Part shown: one piece after another, positions 7,957-18,120 of the stretch
Layout: every line of letters starts with the position of its first letter
Numbering within the stretch: the stretch's first letter is position 1
NCBI RefSeq assembly: GCF_022012295.1
Contig: NZ_JAKLTN010000003.1
Span: forward strand, 1 to 64,000
DNA length: 64,000 bases
From: Dechloromonas hankyongensis
GTDB taxonomy: Bacteria > Pseudomonadota > Gammaproteobacteria > Burkholderiales > Rhodocyclaceae
Direction: 5' to 3'
The notes under the pieces: model-generated
Told to the model about the DNA's origin: nothing
The model's database searches: none
Seen by the model: only the letters and a program-made list of their open reading frames with translations
Translations under genes and position numbers: made by a program

Positions 7957-9324
7957 TCAGCGCCCCATGCCGCCCATGCCGGGCAGCATACCTTTCATGC
8001 CGCGCATCAGTTTGCCGATGCCGCCCTTGGAAAGCTGCTTCATCATTTTCTGCGTCTGCTCGAACTGACTGAGCAGGCGATTGACTTCCTGAACCTGAAC
8101 GCCGGCCCCTGTCGCGATACGGCGCTTGCGGCTGGCCTTGATCAGTTCCGGCTTGGCCCGCTCCTGGGGCGTCATGGAATTGATGATGCCCTCGACGCGG
8201 CCGATGATCTTGCCCTCCGCCCCGGCCGGCAAAGACCCCGCTGCTTGGGCGATCTGCGCCGGCATCTTGTCCATCAGGGCCGTAAGGCCGCCCATGTTGC
8301 GCATCTGGGCCATCTGCTCCTTGAAGTCGTTCAGGTCGAAGCCCTTGCCGGACTTTAGCTTCTTGGCAAAGGCAACGGCCTTTTCCTCGTCCAGCCCCTT
8401 GCGTGCCTCCTCGATCAGCGACAGCACGTCGCCCATGCCAAGAATGCGTGAAGCCATTCGCTCCGGATGGAAGGCCTCCAGACCGGTCAGTTTTTCGCCG
8501 ACACCGGCAAACTTGATCGGCTTGCCGGTGATGTGACGCACCGACAACGCAGCACCGCCGCGCGCATCACCGTCCAGCTTGGTCAACACCACGCCGGTGA
8601 GCGGCAAGGCTTCGTTGAAGGCTTTGGCGGTATTAACGGCATCCTGACCTAACATGGCGTCGACCACAAACAGCGTTTCGATCGGATTGATCGCAGCATG
8701 TAGACGCTTGATTTCCGCCATCATTTCTTCGTCGATGGCCAGACGACCGGCGGTGTCGACCAGCAGCACATCATGGTAATGGCGCTTGGCCCAGTCGATC
8801 GCTCCGGCTGCGATGGCCTCCGGCTTTTCACCGACGGTCGACGGGAAGAAATCGATTCCGGCCTGACCGGCCACCGATTTCAGCTGCTCGATAGCAGCCG
8901 GACGATAGACGTCGCAGGAAACGACCAGCACCTTTTTCTTGTGGTTTTCCTTGAGGAACTTGCCCAGTTTGCCGACCGTCGTCGTCTTGCCCGCGCCTTG
9001 CAAACCAGCCATCAGGACGATGGCGGGCGGCTGGGTGTTGAAATTGATACCCTCATGCGCATCACCCATGATCTTGGTCAGTTCGGCATGAACAACGCCA
9101 ATCAACGCCTGCCCCGGACTGAGCGAACCGATCACCTCTTCGCCGACTGCCTTTTCTTTGACCGCTGCCACGAAATCCTTGACCACCGGCAGGGCGACGT
9201 CAGCCTCCAGCAGTGCCATGCGGACTTCGCGCAGGGCTTCGGAAATATTGGACTCGGTCAGGCGTGCTTCGCCCTTCAGCGTCTTCATGACGCGAGCAAG
9301 GCGATTGGTCAGGTTATCAAGCAT
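7957..9324 (-). CDS. ffh: Signal recognition particle protein Ffh
   Basis: SRP54-type GTPase of 455 residues that binds SRP RNA and emerging signal sequences for co-translational targeting. The N domain (MLDNLTNRLARVMKTLKG) precedes the G domain with P-loop GLQGAGKTTTVGKLG, DTAGRLAIDEEMM and TKLDGDARGGAALS. The methionine-rich M domain ends in MLPGMGGMGR. The frame continues nine codons upstream of 9324, but the ATG at 9324 gives the family N-terminus. It is divergent from the YpjD-like gene by about 30 bases. Confidence 0.98.
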   Translation of the reverse strand: MLDNLTNRLARVMKTLKGEARLTESNISEALREVRMALLEADVALPVVKDFVAAVKEKAVGEEVIGSLSPGQALIGVVHAELTKIMGDAHEGINFNTQPPAIVLMAGLQGAGKTTTVGKLGKFLKENHKKKVLVVSCDVYRPAAIEQLKSVAGQAGIDFFPSTVGEKPEAIAAGAIDWAKRHYHDVLLVDTAGRLAIDEEMMAEIKRLHAAINPIETLFVVDAMLGQDAVNTAKAFNEALPLTGVVLTKLDGDARGGAALSVRHITGKPIKFAGVGEKLTGLEAFHPERMASRILGMGDVLSLIEEARKGLDEEKAVAFAKKLKSGKGFDLNDFKEQMAQMRNMGGLTALMDKMPAQIAQAAGSLPAGAEGKIIGRVEGIINSMTPQERAKPELIKASRKRRIATGAGVQVQEVNRLLSQFEQTQKMMKQLSKGGIGKLMRGMKGMLPGMGGMGR

Positions 9325-9353
9325 GTCAGTTGGGCTTCTAGTAGAATTCAAGG

Positions 9354-10193
9354 ATGTCCGACATTGTAATTCAGCTTCTGCCGCACATCCTCGCTGCCCT
9401 GATTTATGGCGCCCTCGGTTTCCACTTCTGGAACACCCGCTGGCGCGAAAGCGAGGGACAGTGCGTCGCCTGCCCCATGCAAACCTGGGAGCGCACTGCC
9501 ATTGCCGTGGCGCTCGCCATTCACGCCGGCGGGCTCTACGATGCCCTGTTCACAGAGGCCGGGATGCGTTTCTCATTCAGCTTCGCGCTATCGCTGATGA
9601 TGTGGCTGGCCGTCCTAATCTACTGGCTGGAAAGCTTCATGGCCCGCATGGAAGGCATGCAGCCGATGGTCCTGCCCCTGGCTGCCGGCTGCGCGATATT
9701 GCCGGTGCTTTTCCCGAACGTGCATCTGGTCGCCCACGCCAACGCGACCGGCTTCAAATTGCATTTCCTGACGGCCATGCTGGCCTACAGCCTGCTCACC
9801 CTGTCCGCCCTGCACGCCATCTTCATGGGCTTTACCGAGCGCTCGCTGCACAACCGTTCCCTGAAACGCAGCCTGGCCAGCCTGCCGCCCTTGCTGGCCA
9901 TGGAATCCCTGCTTTTCAAGATGCTGCTGATCGGCTTCATCCTGCTTACCCTGACCGTCGGCAGCGGCGTGTTCTTCTCCGAAGCGCTGTTCGGCAAGCC
10001 TTTGTCGGTCGATCACAAGACCCTGTTTGCCTTCGCCTCCTGGGGCATTTTCGCCACCCTGCTGATCGGGCGGCACGCCTGGGGCTGGCGCGGCAAACGG
10101 GCCTTGCGCTGGACGCTGGCTGGCTTTGCACTGCTGATCCTTGCCTACGTGGGTAGCCGTTTCGTTGCCGAAGTGATTCTTGGCCGGGTCTGA
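9354..10193 (+). CDS. CcsA-like inner membrane protein (YpjD family)
   Basis: A 279-residue polytopic protein with about eight membrane segments, matching the cytochrome c assembly (CcsA/CcmC) fold and the YpjD family that commonly lies beside ffh. Visible family features are the WLAVLIYWLESF segment, FKLHFLTAMLAYSLLTLSALHA with its conserved histidine, and the C-terminal SVDHKTLFAFASWGIFATLLIGRHAWGWRGKRA segment with further histidines. True CcsA attaches heme to cytochromes; YpjD proteins lack the full WWD motif and their role is not established, though a part in divalent metal resistance has been proposed. It is followed seven bases later by a CorC-like gene. Confidence 0.85.
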   Translation: MSDIVIQLLPHILAALIYGALGFHFWNTRWRESEGQCVACPMQTWERTAIAVALAIHAGGLYDALFTEAGMRFSFSFALSLMMWLAVLIYWLESFMARMEGMQPMVLPLAAGCAILPVLFPNVHLVAHANATGFKLHFLTAMLAYSLLTLSALHAIFMGFTERSLHNRSLKRSLASLPPLLAMESLLFKMLLIGFILLTLTVGSGVFFSEALFGKPLSVDHKTLFAFASWGIFATLLIGRHAWGWRGKRALRWTLAGFALLILAYVGSRFVAEVILGRV

Positions 10194-10200
10194 GTCGGCC

Positions 10201-11472
10201 ATGACCGATATTCCATTAGCCGCCCTGCTCGGGGCTCTGGTTGTATTGCTGATTTTTTCCGGAATTTTTTCCGGCGCCGAAACGGCGATGATGGCCGCCA
10301 ACCCCTATCGTCTGCGCCACGCCGCACAGAATGGGCACCGCGGGGCCAAACTGGCGCTGGCACTATTGGGGAAGACGGACAAGCTGCTCGGCCTGATCCT
10401 TCTCGGCAACACCCTGCTCAACGCCGCCGCCGCCACCCTGACCGGCTATATCGCCCTCGCCCTTTTCGGCGAGTCGAAGTGGGCGCTGGAAATCGGGACT
10501 TTGTGCATCACCTTTGCACTGCTTGTCGTCGCCGAAATTTCGCCCAAAGTTATCTGCGCGACCTACGCCGACCGTTTGGCGCCACTACTCAGCTACATCC
10601 TGACGCCGCTGCTACGCCTAGCCTACCCGATCATCTGGTTCGTCAACCTGTTCGTGACCGCGCTGCTCAAGAGCATCCGGCTGGCGCCGAGCGGCCTGCA
10701 TGAAGAGACCAAGCTGTCGCCCGAGGAATTACGCAGTCTGGTGCTGGAATCGGCCCACCTGATGCCCAAGAAGCACCACACGATCCTCTCTAGCCTGTTC
10801 GAACTGAACAACATCACGGTCGAGGATCTCATGACCCCGCGCGGCAGCATCGAGATCCTCGATCTCGACCTACCCTGGGAAGAAGTGAGGAACCAGTTGG
10901 CCACTAGCCACCACAGCCGACTACCGGCTTGCCGAGAGTCGCTGGATCAGTTGATCGGCATCCTGCCTGTTCGCCGCCTGCTGGCCAGCATAGGCGACAG
11001 CGCCTTCGACGAGGCCTCGCTGCTGCAACAAGTGCAACCGCCCTACTACATTCCGGCAGGAACGCCTGTTTTTTCGCAGCTGGCTTTCTTTCAGGAGAAC
11101 CGCCAGCGCATCGGTTTTGTGGTCGATGAATACGGCGAGATTCTTGGCCTGCTGACTCTGGAAGACATCATCGAGGAATTTGTCGGCGACTTCACCACCT
11201 CGATACCCGGCCTCGGCCAGGAGCTTCGCTGGTCCGATGAGGGCGATACCATCGTCGAAGGCTCACGTCCGTTGCGCGACATCAACCGCATGCTGGGACT
11301 CGACTTCCCGTTGGACGGCCCGAAAACCCTGAACGGCCTGATTCTGGAGCACTTTCAGGATATCCCCGAGTCCGGTATCAGCATCAAACTAGCCGGGATT
11401 GCGGTTGAAATTCTGCAAACCCAGGACCGTAGCGTGGTTACCGTACGCATATTCCGTCCCGAAGCAGCCTGA
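10201..11472 (+). CDS. HlyC/CorC (CNNM) family transporter
   Basis: A 423-residue protein with three parts. An N-terminal CNNM/DUF21 membrane domain covers about residues 1-190 (FSGAETAMMAANPYRLR is the family signature). A CBS pair covers about 200-325 (VEDLMTPRGSIEILD; GFVVDEYGEILGLLTLEDIIEEFVGD). A C-terminal CorC_HlyC domain follows. Family members are linked to Mg/Co efflux or Mg homeostasis; the older label hemolysin is unsupported. The frame is open to a TTG at 10180 inside the previous gene, but the ATG at 10201 is the likelier start. The pairing YpjD-like plus CorC-like is common and suggests a shared membrane role. Confidence 0.9.
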   Translation: MTDIPLAALLGALVVLLIFSGIFSGAETAMMAANPYRLRHAAQNGHRGAKLALALLGKTDKLLGLILLGNTLLNAAAATLTGYIALALFGESKWALEIGTLCITFALLVVAEISPKVICATYADRLAPLLSYILTPLLRLAYPIIWFVNLFVTALLKSIRLAPSGLHEETKLSPEELRSLVLESAHLMPKKHHTILSSLFELNNITVEDLMTPRGSIEILDLDLPWEEVRNQLATSHHSRLPACRESLDQLIGILPVRRLLASIGDSAFDEASLLQQVQPPYYIPAGTPVFSQLAFFQENRQRIGFVVDEYGEILGLLTLEDIIEEFVGDFTTSIPGLGQELRWSDEGDTIVEGSRPLRDINRMLGLDFPLDGPKTLNGLILEHFQDIPESGISIKLAGIAVEILQTQDRSVVTVRIFRPEAA

Positions 11473-11550
11473 ATGGCCGTCAGACAACCTTTACAAACAG
11501 GCGCCTGCGTAGCATTATCGACCGATCTAAACGGCATTTAAGCTCAATCG

Positions 11551-13263
11551 ATGGCAGCAACTCCTCAAAATCCTCCACTCAGCGGCCTGGCGCGTGCGCT
11601 TGTCCAGGCCGGGCAACTCAAGGAGGTCGAGGCGGAGCAATTGCTGTCACAAGCCCAGAGCAGCAAGACCTCACTGATCGAGCAAATCATTGCCAGCCAA
11701 AAATCCAGCGCGCTGGATATTGCCCGTTTTGTCGCCGACACCTTCGGCTATCCTTTGCTGGACCTGAGTGCGTTCGACGAAGCCCACATTCCGGCCGATG
11801 CTATTGATCGCAAGCTGATCGCCACCCACAAGGTCATCCCGCTCAACAAGCGGGGGAATCGGCTATCGGTAGCCATTGCCGACCCAACCAATCTGCGGGC
11901 GCTGGACGAAATTCGTTTCCAAACCGGACTGGCCGTTGACCCCATTGTCGTCGAACAGCCCAAGTTGGCTCCACTGGTGGGCAAATACGCCGAGAGCGCA
12001 GCCGAAGCACTGAAAAACTTCACCAGCGAAGACATCAATCTCGACTTCCTCGATGAAGAAGCCGCCAAGAATGATGATGCTGGCGGCCAGGAGATCGACG
12101 ACGCCCCGGTCGTCAAATTTATTCAAAAGATACTGCTCGATGCCATCAACGACGGCGCCTCGGACATCCATTTCGAACCTTACGAAAAGTTCTACCGGAT
12201 TCGTTTCCGTGTCGACGGTCTCCTCCGCGAGGTTGCCACCCCTCCGCTGGCCATCAAGGAAAAGATCGCCTCACGCATCAAGGTCATCTCCCGCCTGAAC
12301 ATTGCCGAAAAACGCGTGCCGCAAGACGGGCGGATGAAACTAGTTCTGTCCAAAACCCGCGCGATCGACTTCCGGGTCAGCACCTTGCCAACCCTGCAGG
12401 GCGAAAAAATCGTCATGCGTATCCTTGACCCGACGTCCGCAACGCTCGGCATCGAGGCGTTAGGCTACGAGCCGGAACAGAAAGCGGCGCTGATGGATGC
12501 CATCGGTCGTCCCTACGGCATGGTACTGGTCACCGGCCCCACCGGCTCTGGCAAGACCGTTTCGCTTTATACCTGCCTGAATATCCTGAACAAGGACGGC
12601 ATCAATATTTCGACTGCCGAAGACCCGGCCGAAATCAATCTAGCCGGCATCAACCAGGTGAACGTGGACGATCGTGCCGGACTAACCTTCCCGGTAGCAC
12701 TGAAGGCCTTCCTGCGCCAGGATCCGGACATCATCATGGTCGGTGAAATTCGCGACCTGGAAACCGCTGAAATTTCGATCAAGGCGGCCCAAACCGGCCA
12801 CCTAGTGCTGTCTACGCTGCACACCAACGACGCCCCGCAGACCCTGACCCGTCTGATGAACATGGGCGTCCCCACCTTCAACATCGCCTCCAGCATCTTG
12901 TTGATTACCGCTCAACGCCTCGCGCGCCGGCTGTGCAACTGCAAAAAACCCATGGAAGTCCCCAAGCAGGCCTTGCTAGATGCCGGCTACTCCGAGGGCG
13001 ATCTCGATGGCTCGTGGACACTGTATGGCCCAGGCGGCTGCGAACGCTGCAAGGGAACAGGCTACAAGGGGCGGGTCGGCCTCTACCAGGTTATGCCCAT
13101 CTCGGAAGCGATGCAGCGCATGATCATGAGTGGCGCCTCCTCCCTCGATCTAGCCGTTCAGGCCAAAGAGGAAGGAGTCAAGGACCTTCGGGAATCCGGA
13201 CTATTGAAAGTCAAACAAGGGGTCACCTCGCTTGACGAGGTTCTCAGCACCACCAACGCTTAA
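11551..13263 (+). CDS. pilB: Type IV pilus assembly ATPase PilB
   Basis: A 570-residue GspE/PilB-class hexameric ATPase that powers pilus extension at the inner membrane. The N-terminal MshEN-like domain (residues about 8-150) precedes the ATPase core. Walker A is GPTGSGKT (329-336, lysine 335). The Asp box and His box follow (AEDPAE, DPDIIMVGEIRD, TGHLVLSTLHTND). Near the C-terminus a tetracysteine set (RLCNCKKP and GCERCKGTGYKGR) forms the zinc site of extension ATPases and is absent from the retraction ATPase PilT. It is followed by pilC and pilD, the classic core cluster. Confidence 0.97.
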   Translation: MAATPQNPPLSGLARALVQAGQLKEVEAEQLLSQAQSSKTSLIEQIIASQKSSALDIARFVADTFGYPLLDLSAFDEAHIPADAIDRKLIATHKVIPLNKRGNRLSVAIADPTNLRALDEIRFQTGLAVDPIVVEQPKLAPLVGKYAESAAEALKNFTSEDINLDFLDEEAAKNDDAGGQEIDDAPVVKFIQKILLDAINDGASDIHFEPYEKFYRIRFRVDGLLREVATPPLAIKEKIASRIKVISRLNIAEKRVPQDGRMKLVLSKTRAIDFRVSTLPTLQGEKIVMRILDPTSATLGIEALGYEPEQKAALMDAIGRPYGMVLVTGPTGSGKTVSLYTCLNILNKDGINISTAEDPAEINLAGINQVNVDDRAGLTFPVALKAFLRQDPDIIMVGEIRDLETAEISIKAAQTGHLVLSTLHTNDAPQTLTRLMNMGVPTFNIASSILLITAQRLARRLCNCKKPMEVPKQALLDAGYSEGDLDGSWTLYGPGGCERCKGTGYKGRVGLYQVMPISEAMQRMIMSGASSLDLAVQAKEEGVKDLRESGLLKVKQGVTSLDEVLSTTNA

Positions 13264-13278
13264 CAAAAAGGAATCTGC

Positions 13279-14502
13279 ATGGCTACCGCACGACCCAAGG
13301 CCTCGGCAGTCAAGGAAAACACCTTCCAATGGGAAGGCAAGAACAAGGATGGCAAAGCCGTACGCGGTGAAATGCGTGCCGCCAGTGAATCAGTCGTTCA
13401 GACGACGCTGCGCCGCCAAGGCGTCACCAATACCAAGGTCAAAAAGCTCCGTTTCAAGACCGGCGGCAAGGTTACCGACAAGGACATCACGCTGTTCACC
13501 CGCCAACTGGCCACCATGATGAAGTCAGGTGTTCCGCTTCTGCAGTCTTTCGACATCGTCGGGCGCGGACATGCCAATCCGGCGGTGGGCAAGCTGCTGT
13601 TGGATATCAAGGCCGACGTCGAGACCGGCAGTTCACTATCCCAAGCATTTCGCAAATTCCCGCTCTATTTCGACACATTGTTCTGCAACTTGGTCGCCGC
13701 CGGCGAGCAAGCTGGCATTCTCGACACGCTTCTTGACCGGCTGGCAACGTACAAGGAAAAGATTCTTGCCATCAAGAGCAAGATCAAGGCAGCCCTGTTT
13801 TATCCGGTTGCTATTATCGTTGTCGCTTTCATCATCACGGCGGTAATCATGATTTTCGTGATCCCTGCCTTCAAGGACGTATTCAAGAACTTCGGCGCCG
13901 ACCTTCCGGCACCAACACTATTTGTCATCGGCATTTCCGATTTCTTCGTCGCCTATTGGTGGGCCATCTTCGGCACCATCGGCGGCGGACTTTACGCCTT
14001 TCTTGAAAGCTGGAGGCGCTCCGAGAAGGTGCAAATGGCCATGGACCGCCTGCTGCTTCGCATGCCCGTATTCGGCGACATCGTCCGCAAATCGGTCATC
14101 GCCCGGTGGACCAGAACGCTGGCCACCATGTTCGCAGCCGGCGTTCCCTTAGTCGAGTCGTTGGAATCTGTTGGCGGTGCTGCCGGGAACCACGTGTACA
14201 AAGTGGCCACCAAGCAGATCCAGGGCGAGGTGGCCACCGGCACCAACCTGACCACCTCAATGATGAACACTAACCTGTTCCCCAACATGGTCACCCAGAT
14301 GGTTTCGATTGGCGAAGAATCCGGCTCGCTGGATTCCATGCTGTCAAAGGTCGCCGACTTCTTCGAACAGGAAGTCGACGATGCCGTGGAAGCCATGTCC
14401 AGCCTGATGGAACCAATGATAATGGTGATCCTCGGCACGCTGATCGGCGGCATGGTGGTCGCGATGTACCTGCCCATCTTCAAGCTCGGGTCTGTCGTTT
14501 GA
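13279..14502 (+). CDS. pilC: Type IV pilus inner membrane platform protein PilC
   Basis: A 407-residue GspF/PilC polytopic protein. Two T2SSF domains (about residues 75-200 and 280-400) each begin with the family FTRQLATM(M) and WTRTLATMFAAGVPL patterns and contain hydrophobic membrane segments (VAIIVVAFIITAVIMIFVIPAF and the C-terminal MIMVILGTLIGGMVVAMYLPIF). It couples PilB ATP hydrolysis to pilin polymerisation. It starts 15 bases after pilB, and its stop overlaps the pilD start, so all three are one operon. Confidence 0.97.
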   Translation: MATARPKASAVKENTFQWEGKNKDGKAVRGEMRAASESVVQTTLRRQGVTNTKVKKLRFKTGGKVTDKDITLFTRQLATMMKSGVPLLQSFDIVGRGHANPAVGKLLLDIKADVETGSSLSQAFRKFPLYFDTLFCNLVAAGEQAGILDTLLDRLATYKEKILAIKSKIKAALFYPVAIIVVAFIITAVIMIFVIPAFKDVFKNFGADLPAPTLFVIGISDFFVAYWWAIFGTIGGGLYAFLESWRRSEKVQMAMDRLLLRMPVFGDIVRKSVIARWTRTLATMFAAGVPLVESLESVGGAAGNHVYKVATKQIQGEVATGTNLTTSMMNTNLFPNMVTQMVSIGEESGSLDSMLSKVADFFEQEVDDAVEAMSSLMEPMIMVILGTLIGGMVVAMYLPIFKLGSVV

Positions 14503-15353
14503 TGATGCCGGAAACCTTGGGCGGCCTGGCTGCCGTAGCCGGGCTGCTCGGCTTGTGCGTCGGCAGCTTCCTGAATGTCGTGGTTCATCGCCTTCCCAAG
14601 ATGATGGAGCGGGAATGGGCGGCTCAATGCGCCGAATTGTGTGGCGAGAATCCTCCTGATGCTGCAGCGCTCTCCCTGTCCAAACCGCGCTCCCGTTGTC
14701 CATCCTGCGGACACCAGATTACCGCGCTAGAGAACATCCCTTTGCTCAGCTATCTGCTGATCCTGAAAGGCAAATGCTCCTGCTGTGGCGTACGGATATC
14801 GCCCCGCTACCCCATTGTCGAAGCGCTGACCGGGCTCATCTCAGCCTATGCCGCGTGGCACTTCGGCCCGACCTGGCAGACCGTCGGCGCCCTGCTACTC
14901 ATCTGGGCATTGATCGCCCTTTCCGGCATCGATCTGGATACCCAGTTGCTCCCCGATTCGATCACCTTGCCGCTCCTGTGGTTCGGCTTGGCATTCAACC
15001 TGTGGGCCGCCTACTGCGATCTGCCGTCTGCCGTCATCGGCGCCATGGCCGGCTATCTGGCGCTGTGGAGCGTCTTCTGGCTGTTCAAGCTGGCCACCGG
15101 TAAGGAAGGGATGGGCTACGGTGATTTCAAGCTACTGGCCGCACTCGGCGCTTGGCTGGGCTGGCAAATGCTGCCGGCCATCATCCTGCTATCTTCCATC
15201 GTCGGTGCTGCGGTGGGCATTACCCTGATTGTCGTGGCACGCCATGGCCGCAACATCCCCATTCCGTTCGGCCCCTATCTGGCAGCAGCCGGAGTCATCG
15301 CACTATTCTGGGGTCAGCAGATCACCCGCACCTATCTCGGCATGATCGGTTGA
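14502..15353 (+). CDS. pilD: Prepilin peptidase / N-methyltransferase PilD
   Basis: Bifunctional aspartyl membrane peptidase (283 residues) that cleaves and N-methylates type IV prepilins. The N-terminal methyltransferase part has the zinc-ribbon-like CPSCGHQ and CSCCGVRIS pairs (about residues 66-100). The two catalytic aspartates lie in SGIDLDTQLLPD and GMGYGDFKLLAALGAWLG. Eight membrane segments are expected. The start chosen is ATG 14502, which overlaps the pilC TGA by one base; a TTG three bases earlier is in frame but less likely. No pilin gene is present in this window. Confidence 0.97.
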   Translation: MMPETLGGLAAVAGLLGLCVGSFLNVVVHRLPKMMEREWAAQCAELCGENPPDAAALSLSKPRSRCPSCGHQITALENIPLLSYLLILKGKCSCCGVRISPRYPIVEALTGLISAYAAWHFGPTWQTVGALLLIWALIALSGIDLDTQLLPDSITLPLLWFGLAFNLWAAYCDLPSAVIGAMAGYLALWSVFWLFKLATGKEGMGYGDFKLLAALGAWLGWQMLPAIILLSSIVGAAVGITLIVVARHGRNIPIPFGPYLAAAGVIALFWGQQITRTYLGMIG

Positions 15354-15423
15354 AATCCGCGCATCAGCCCTGATATAACCAAGGTCAACTCTCGGTTATA
15401 ATTCAAGGTTTTGGAGGACTCCC

Positions 15424-15678
15424 ATGCCGATTTACGAATATCGCTGCGACTCCTGCGGTTTCCAGAAAGAACATCTGCAAAAGATGAGTGACCCGCAGCT
15501 CACGATCTGCCCGGAATGCGGCAAGGACAGCTACAGCAAGCAGCTGTCTGCGGCCGGCTTCCAGCTTAAAGGCAATGGTTGGTACGCCACCGATTTCAAG
15601 GGTGGCAGCCAGAAGGCCGCCACCCCGCCCCCATGCCAGACCGGGGAAGGAAGCTGCTCATCGTGCGTGGCCAACTGA
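15424..15678 (+). CDS. FmdB-type zinc ribbon protein
   Basis: An 84-residue protein beginning MPIYEYRCDSCGF, the hallmark of the FmdB/CxxC_CxxC_SSSS putative regulatory family. The zinc ribbon uses CDSCGF and CPECGKDSYSK. The C-terminal tail is glycine/serine-rich and ends with a few more cysteines ([14 protein letters not shown]). The family role is unresolved; the regulator label dates from FmdB beside amide-degrading genes. GGAGGACT is the ribosome site, and a TATAAT at 15397-15402 is a good -10 for the fmdB/DUF502/aspS unit, although its -35 is poor. It overlaps the next gene by 16 bases. Confidence 0.88.
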   Translation: MPIYEYRCDSCGFQKEHLQKMSDPQLTICPECGKDSYSKQLSAAGFQLKGNGWYATDFKGGSQKAATPPPCQTGEGSCSSCVAN

Positions 15679-16292
15679 TCAAACGCTACTTCATTACCGG
15701 ATTGCTGATCTGGGTCCCGCTGGTCATTACCGGCTGGGTGTTGTCGCTCATCATCAGCACGCTGGACCAGTCGCTCCGCCTGCTGCCGGAAGCGGTCCAC
15801 CCGCAGCACATCTTCGGATTCGCGATTCCTGGGGCCGGCGCCGTCCTGACCTTGGCGATGATCCTGCTGACAGGCTTGCTCGCCGCCAATTTCATTGGCC
15901 AGAAGCTGGTTGTTTGGTCGGAAAAAATCCTGGCCCGCATCCCGGTCGTCAATTCGGTCTACAACAGCGTCAAGCAGGTTTCCGACACCCTGTTCTCGCC
16001 CAACGGAAATGCCTTCCGCAAGGCGCTCCTCGTGCAATATCCGCGCGAAGGCAGCTGGACGGTCGCCTTCCTGACCGGCGCCCCGGGCGGCGACATCGTC
16101 AATCATCTCAAGGGTGAGCATGTCAGCGTCTATGTGCCGACCACGCCCAACCCGACCTCCGGCTTCTTCCTGATGATGCCGGTCAAGGATGTCGTCGAAC
16201 TCGACATGACCGTCGACGAAGCACTCAAATACATCATCTCGATGGGTGTCGTGGCGCCGCCGCCACACCCGCGCGTTGTTACCAACATTTAA
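15663..16292 (+). CDS. DUF502 family membrane protein
   Basis: A 209-residue integral membrane protein with two N-terminal membrane segments ([41 protein letters not shown]) and a soluble beta-rich remainder. The family motifs [16 protein letters not shown] and [15 protein letters not shown] are present. DUF502 proteins are widespread with no established function; a role in envelope homeostasis is only a guess. The GTG at 15663 (RGQLIKRYF) is the start, because it has a GGAAGGAAG site upstream and gives the family N-terminus; it lies inside the zinc ribbon gene. aspS begins 19 bases after its stop, so the three are probably co-transcribed. Confidence 0.9.
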   Translation: MRGQLIKRYFITGLLIWVPLVITGWVLSLIISTLDQSLRLLPEAVHPQHIFGFAIPGAGAVLTLAMILLTGLLAANFIGQKLVVWSEKILARIPVVNSVYNSVKQVSDTLFSPNGNAFRKALLVQYPREGSWTVAFLTGAPGGDIVNHLKGEHVSVYVPTTPNPTSGFFLMMPVKDVVELDMTVDEALKYIISMGVVAPPPHPRVVTNI

Positions 16293-16311
16293 GCAACCCC
16301 ACGGAATCTTC

Positions 16312-18111
16312 ATGCGTACCCATTACTGCGGACAACTCAACGCCTCCCTCGACGGCCAGATCGTCACCCTGTGCGGCTGGGCCCACCGTCGTCGCGACCA
16401 CGGCGGCGTCATCTTCATTGACCTGCGCGACCGCGAAGGCCTGGCCCAGGTCGTTTGCGACCCGGATCGCGCCGAGTCCTTCAAGATCGCCGAATCCGTC
16501 CGCAACGAGTTCTGCCTGAAGATCACCGGCAAGGTCCGTCCGCGCCCGGCCGGCACGACCAATGCCAACCTGGCTTCCGGCGAGATCGAGATCCTGTGCC
16601 ACGAGATCGAAGTCCTGAACGCCTCCGTCACGCCGCCGTTCCAGCTCGACGAGGAAAACCTCTCCGAGAACGTCCGCCTGACCCATCGCGTCATCGACCT
16701 GCGTCGCCCGCAGATGCAGAACAACCTGATGTTGCGCTACAAGACGGCGCGCGCCTTCCGCCGCTTCCTCGACGACAACGGCTTCATCGACGTCGAAACA
16801 CCGATGCTGACCAAATCGACGCCGGAAGGCGCCCGCGACTACCTGGTGCCGTCGCGCGTCCATCCGGGCCAATTCTTTGCCCTGCCGCAATCGCCGCAGC
16901 TCTTCAAGCAGCTGTTGATGGTCGCCGGCTACGACCGCTACTACCAGATCGTCAAGTGCTTCCGCGACGAAGACCTGCGCGCCGACCGTCAGCCAGAATT
17001 CACCCAGGTCGATATCGAGACCTCGTTCATGAGCGAGGCCGAAATCACCGCGCTGATGGAAAAACTGATCCGTACCGTCTTCAAGGAAGCGATCGACGTC
17101 GATCTGCCAGAATTCCCGCGCATGACCTACGCCGAAGCCATGCACCGCTTCGGTTCGGACAAGCCGGACCTGCGCGTCACGCTCGAGTTGACCGAAGTCA
17201 CCGACGCCTTCAAGGATGTCGCCTTCAAGGTCTTCGCCGGTGTCGCCAACAGCGAGGGCGGCCGCATCGCCGCCATGCGCATTCCGGGCGGCGCCACTCT
17301 GACCCGCGGCGAAATCGATGCCTACACCCAGTTCGTCGGCATCTACGGCGCCAAGGGTCTGGCCTACATCAAGGTCAACGACGTCACCCAGATCAATGAA
17401 ACCGGCCTCCAGTCGCCGATCGTCAAGAACCTGTCCGAAGCCTCGCTGAAGGCCGTCATCGAACGCACCGGCGCCCAGTCCGGCGACCTGATCTTCTTCG
17501 GTGCCGACAAGGCAAAGATCGTCAATGACGCCCTCGGCGCGCTGCGCATCAAGATCGGCCATGAAAAGGGCTTCGTCACCAGCGCCAAGTGGGCACCGCT
17601 GTGGGTCGTCGATTTCCCGATGTTCGAGTACGACGATGAATCGAAGCGCTGGACCGCCTGCCACCACCCGTTCACCAGCCCGAAGGACGAGCATCTCGAC
17701 CTGCTGGCCTCTGATCCGGGCAAGTGCCTGGCCAAGGCCTACGACCTGGCACTGAACGGCTGGGAACTGGGCGGCGGCTCGGTGCGTATCCACCGCGCCG
17801 AAGTGCAGGAGAAGGTTTTCTCCGCCCTCAACATCGGCCCCGACGAACAGCAGGCCAAGTTCGGCTTCCTGCTCGACGCGCTGAAGTACGGTGCTCCGCC
17901 GCACGGCGGCCTTGCCTTCGGCCTCGACCGCATCGTCACCATGATGACCGGCGCCGAGTCGATCCGCGACGTGATCGCCTTCCCGAAGACCCAGCGCGCC
18001 CAGTGCCTGCTCACCGACGCGCCGTCGGCGGTTGACGAGAAGCAACTGCGCGAACTGCACGTCCGCCTGCGCCAGAAGGTCGAAACCCAGGTCGAAGTCG
18101 CCCAGGGCTAA
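16312..18111 (+). CDS. aspS: Aspartyl-tRNA synthetase
   Basis: Class IIb synthetase of 599 residues. The N-terminal OB-fold anticodon-binding domain (MRTHYCGQL to about 110) is followed by the catalytic core with motif 2 ([23 protein letters not shown]) and motif 3 ([15 protein letters not shown]). The bacterial GAD insertion lies around residues 290-420. The frame opens 22 codons earlier inside the DUF502 gene, but the ATG at 16312 matches the family start. Whether it is discriminating or also charges tRNA(Asn) cannot be told from this window. An RNase/barstar/nudB trio follows nine bases downstream. Confidence 0.98.
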   Translation: MRTHYCGQLNASLDGQIVTLCGWAHRRRDHGGVIFIDLRDREGLAQVVCDPDRAESFKIAESVRNEFCLKITGKVRPRPAGTTNANLASGEIEILCHEIEVLNASVTPPFQLDEENLSENVRLTHRVIDLRRPQMQNNLMLRYKTARAFRRFLDDNGFIDVETPMLTKSTPEGARDYLVPSRVHPGQFFALPQSPQLFKQLLMVAGYDRYYQIVKCFRDEDLRADRQPEFTQVDIETSFMSEAEITALMEKLIRTVFKEAIDVDLPEFPRMTYAEAMHRFGSDKPDLRVTLELTEVTDAFKDVAFKVFAGVANSEGGRIAAMRIPGGATLTRGEIDAYTQFVGIYGAKGLAYIKVNDVTQINETGLQSPIVKNLSEASLKAVIERTGAQSGDLIFFGADKAKIVNDALGALRIKIGHEKGFVTSAKWAPLWVVDFPMFEYDDESKRWTACHHPFTSPKDEHLDLLASDPGKCLAKAYDLALNGWELGGGSVRIHRAEVQEKVFSALNIGPDEQQAKFGFLLDALKYGAPPHGGLAFGLDRIVTMMTGAESIRDVIAFPKTQRAQCLLTDAPSAVDEKQLRELHVRLRQKVETQVEVAQG

Positions 18112-18120
18112 GTCGTAGCC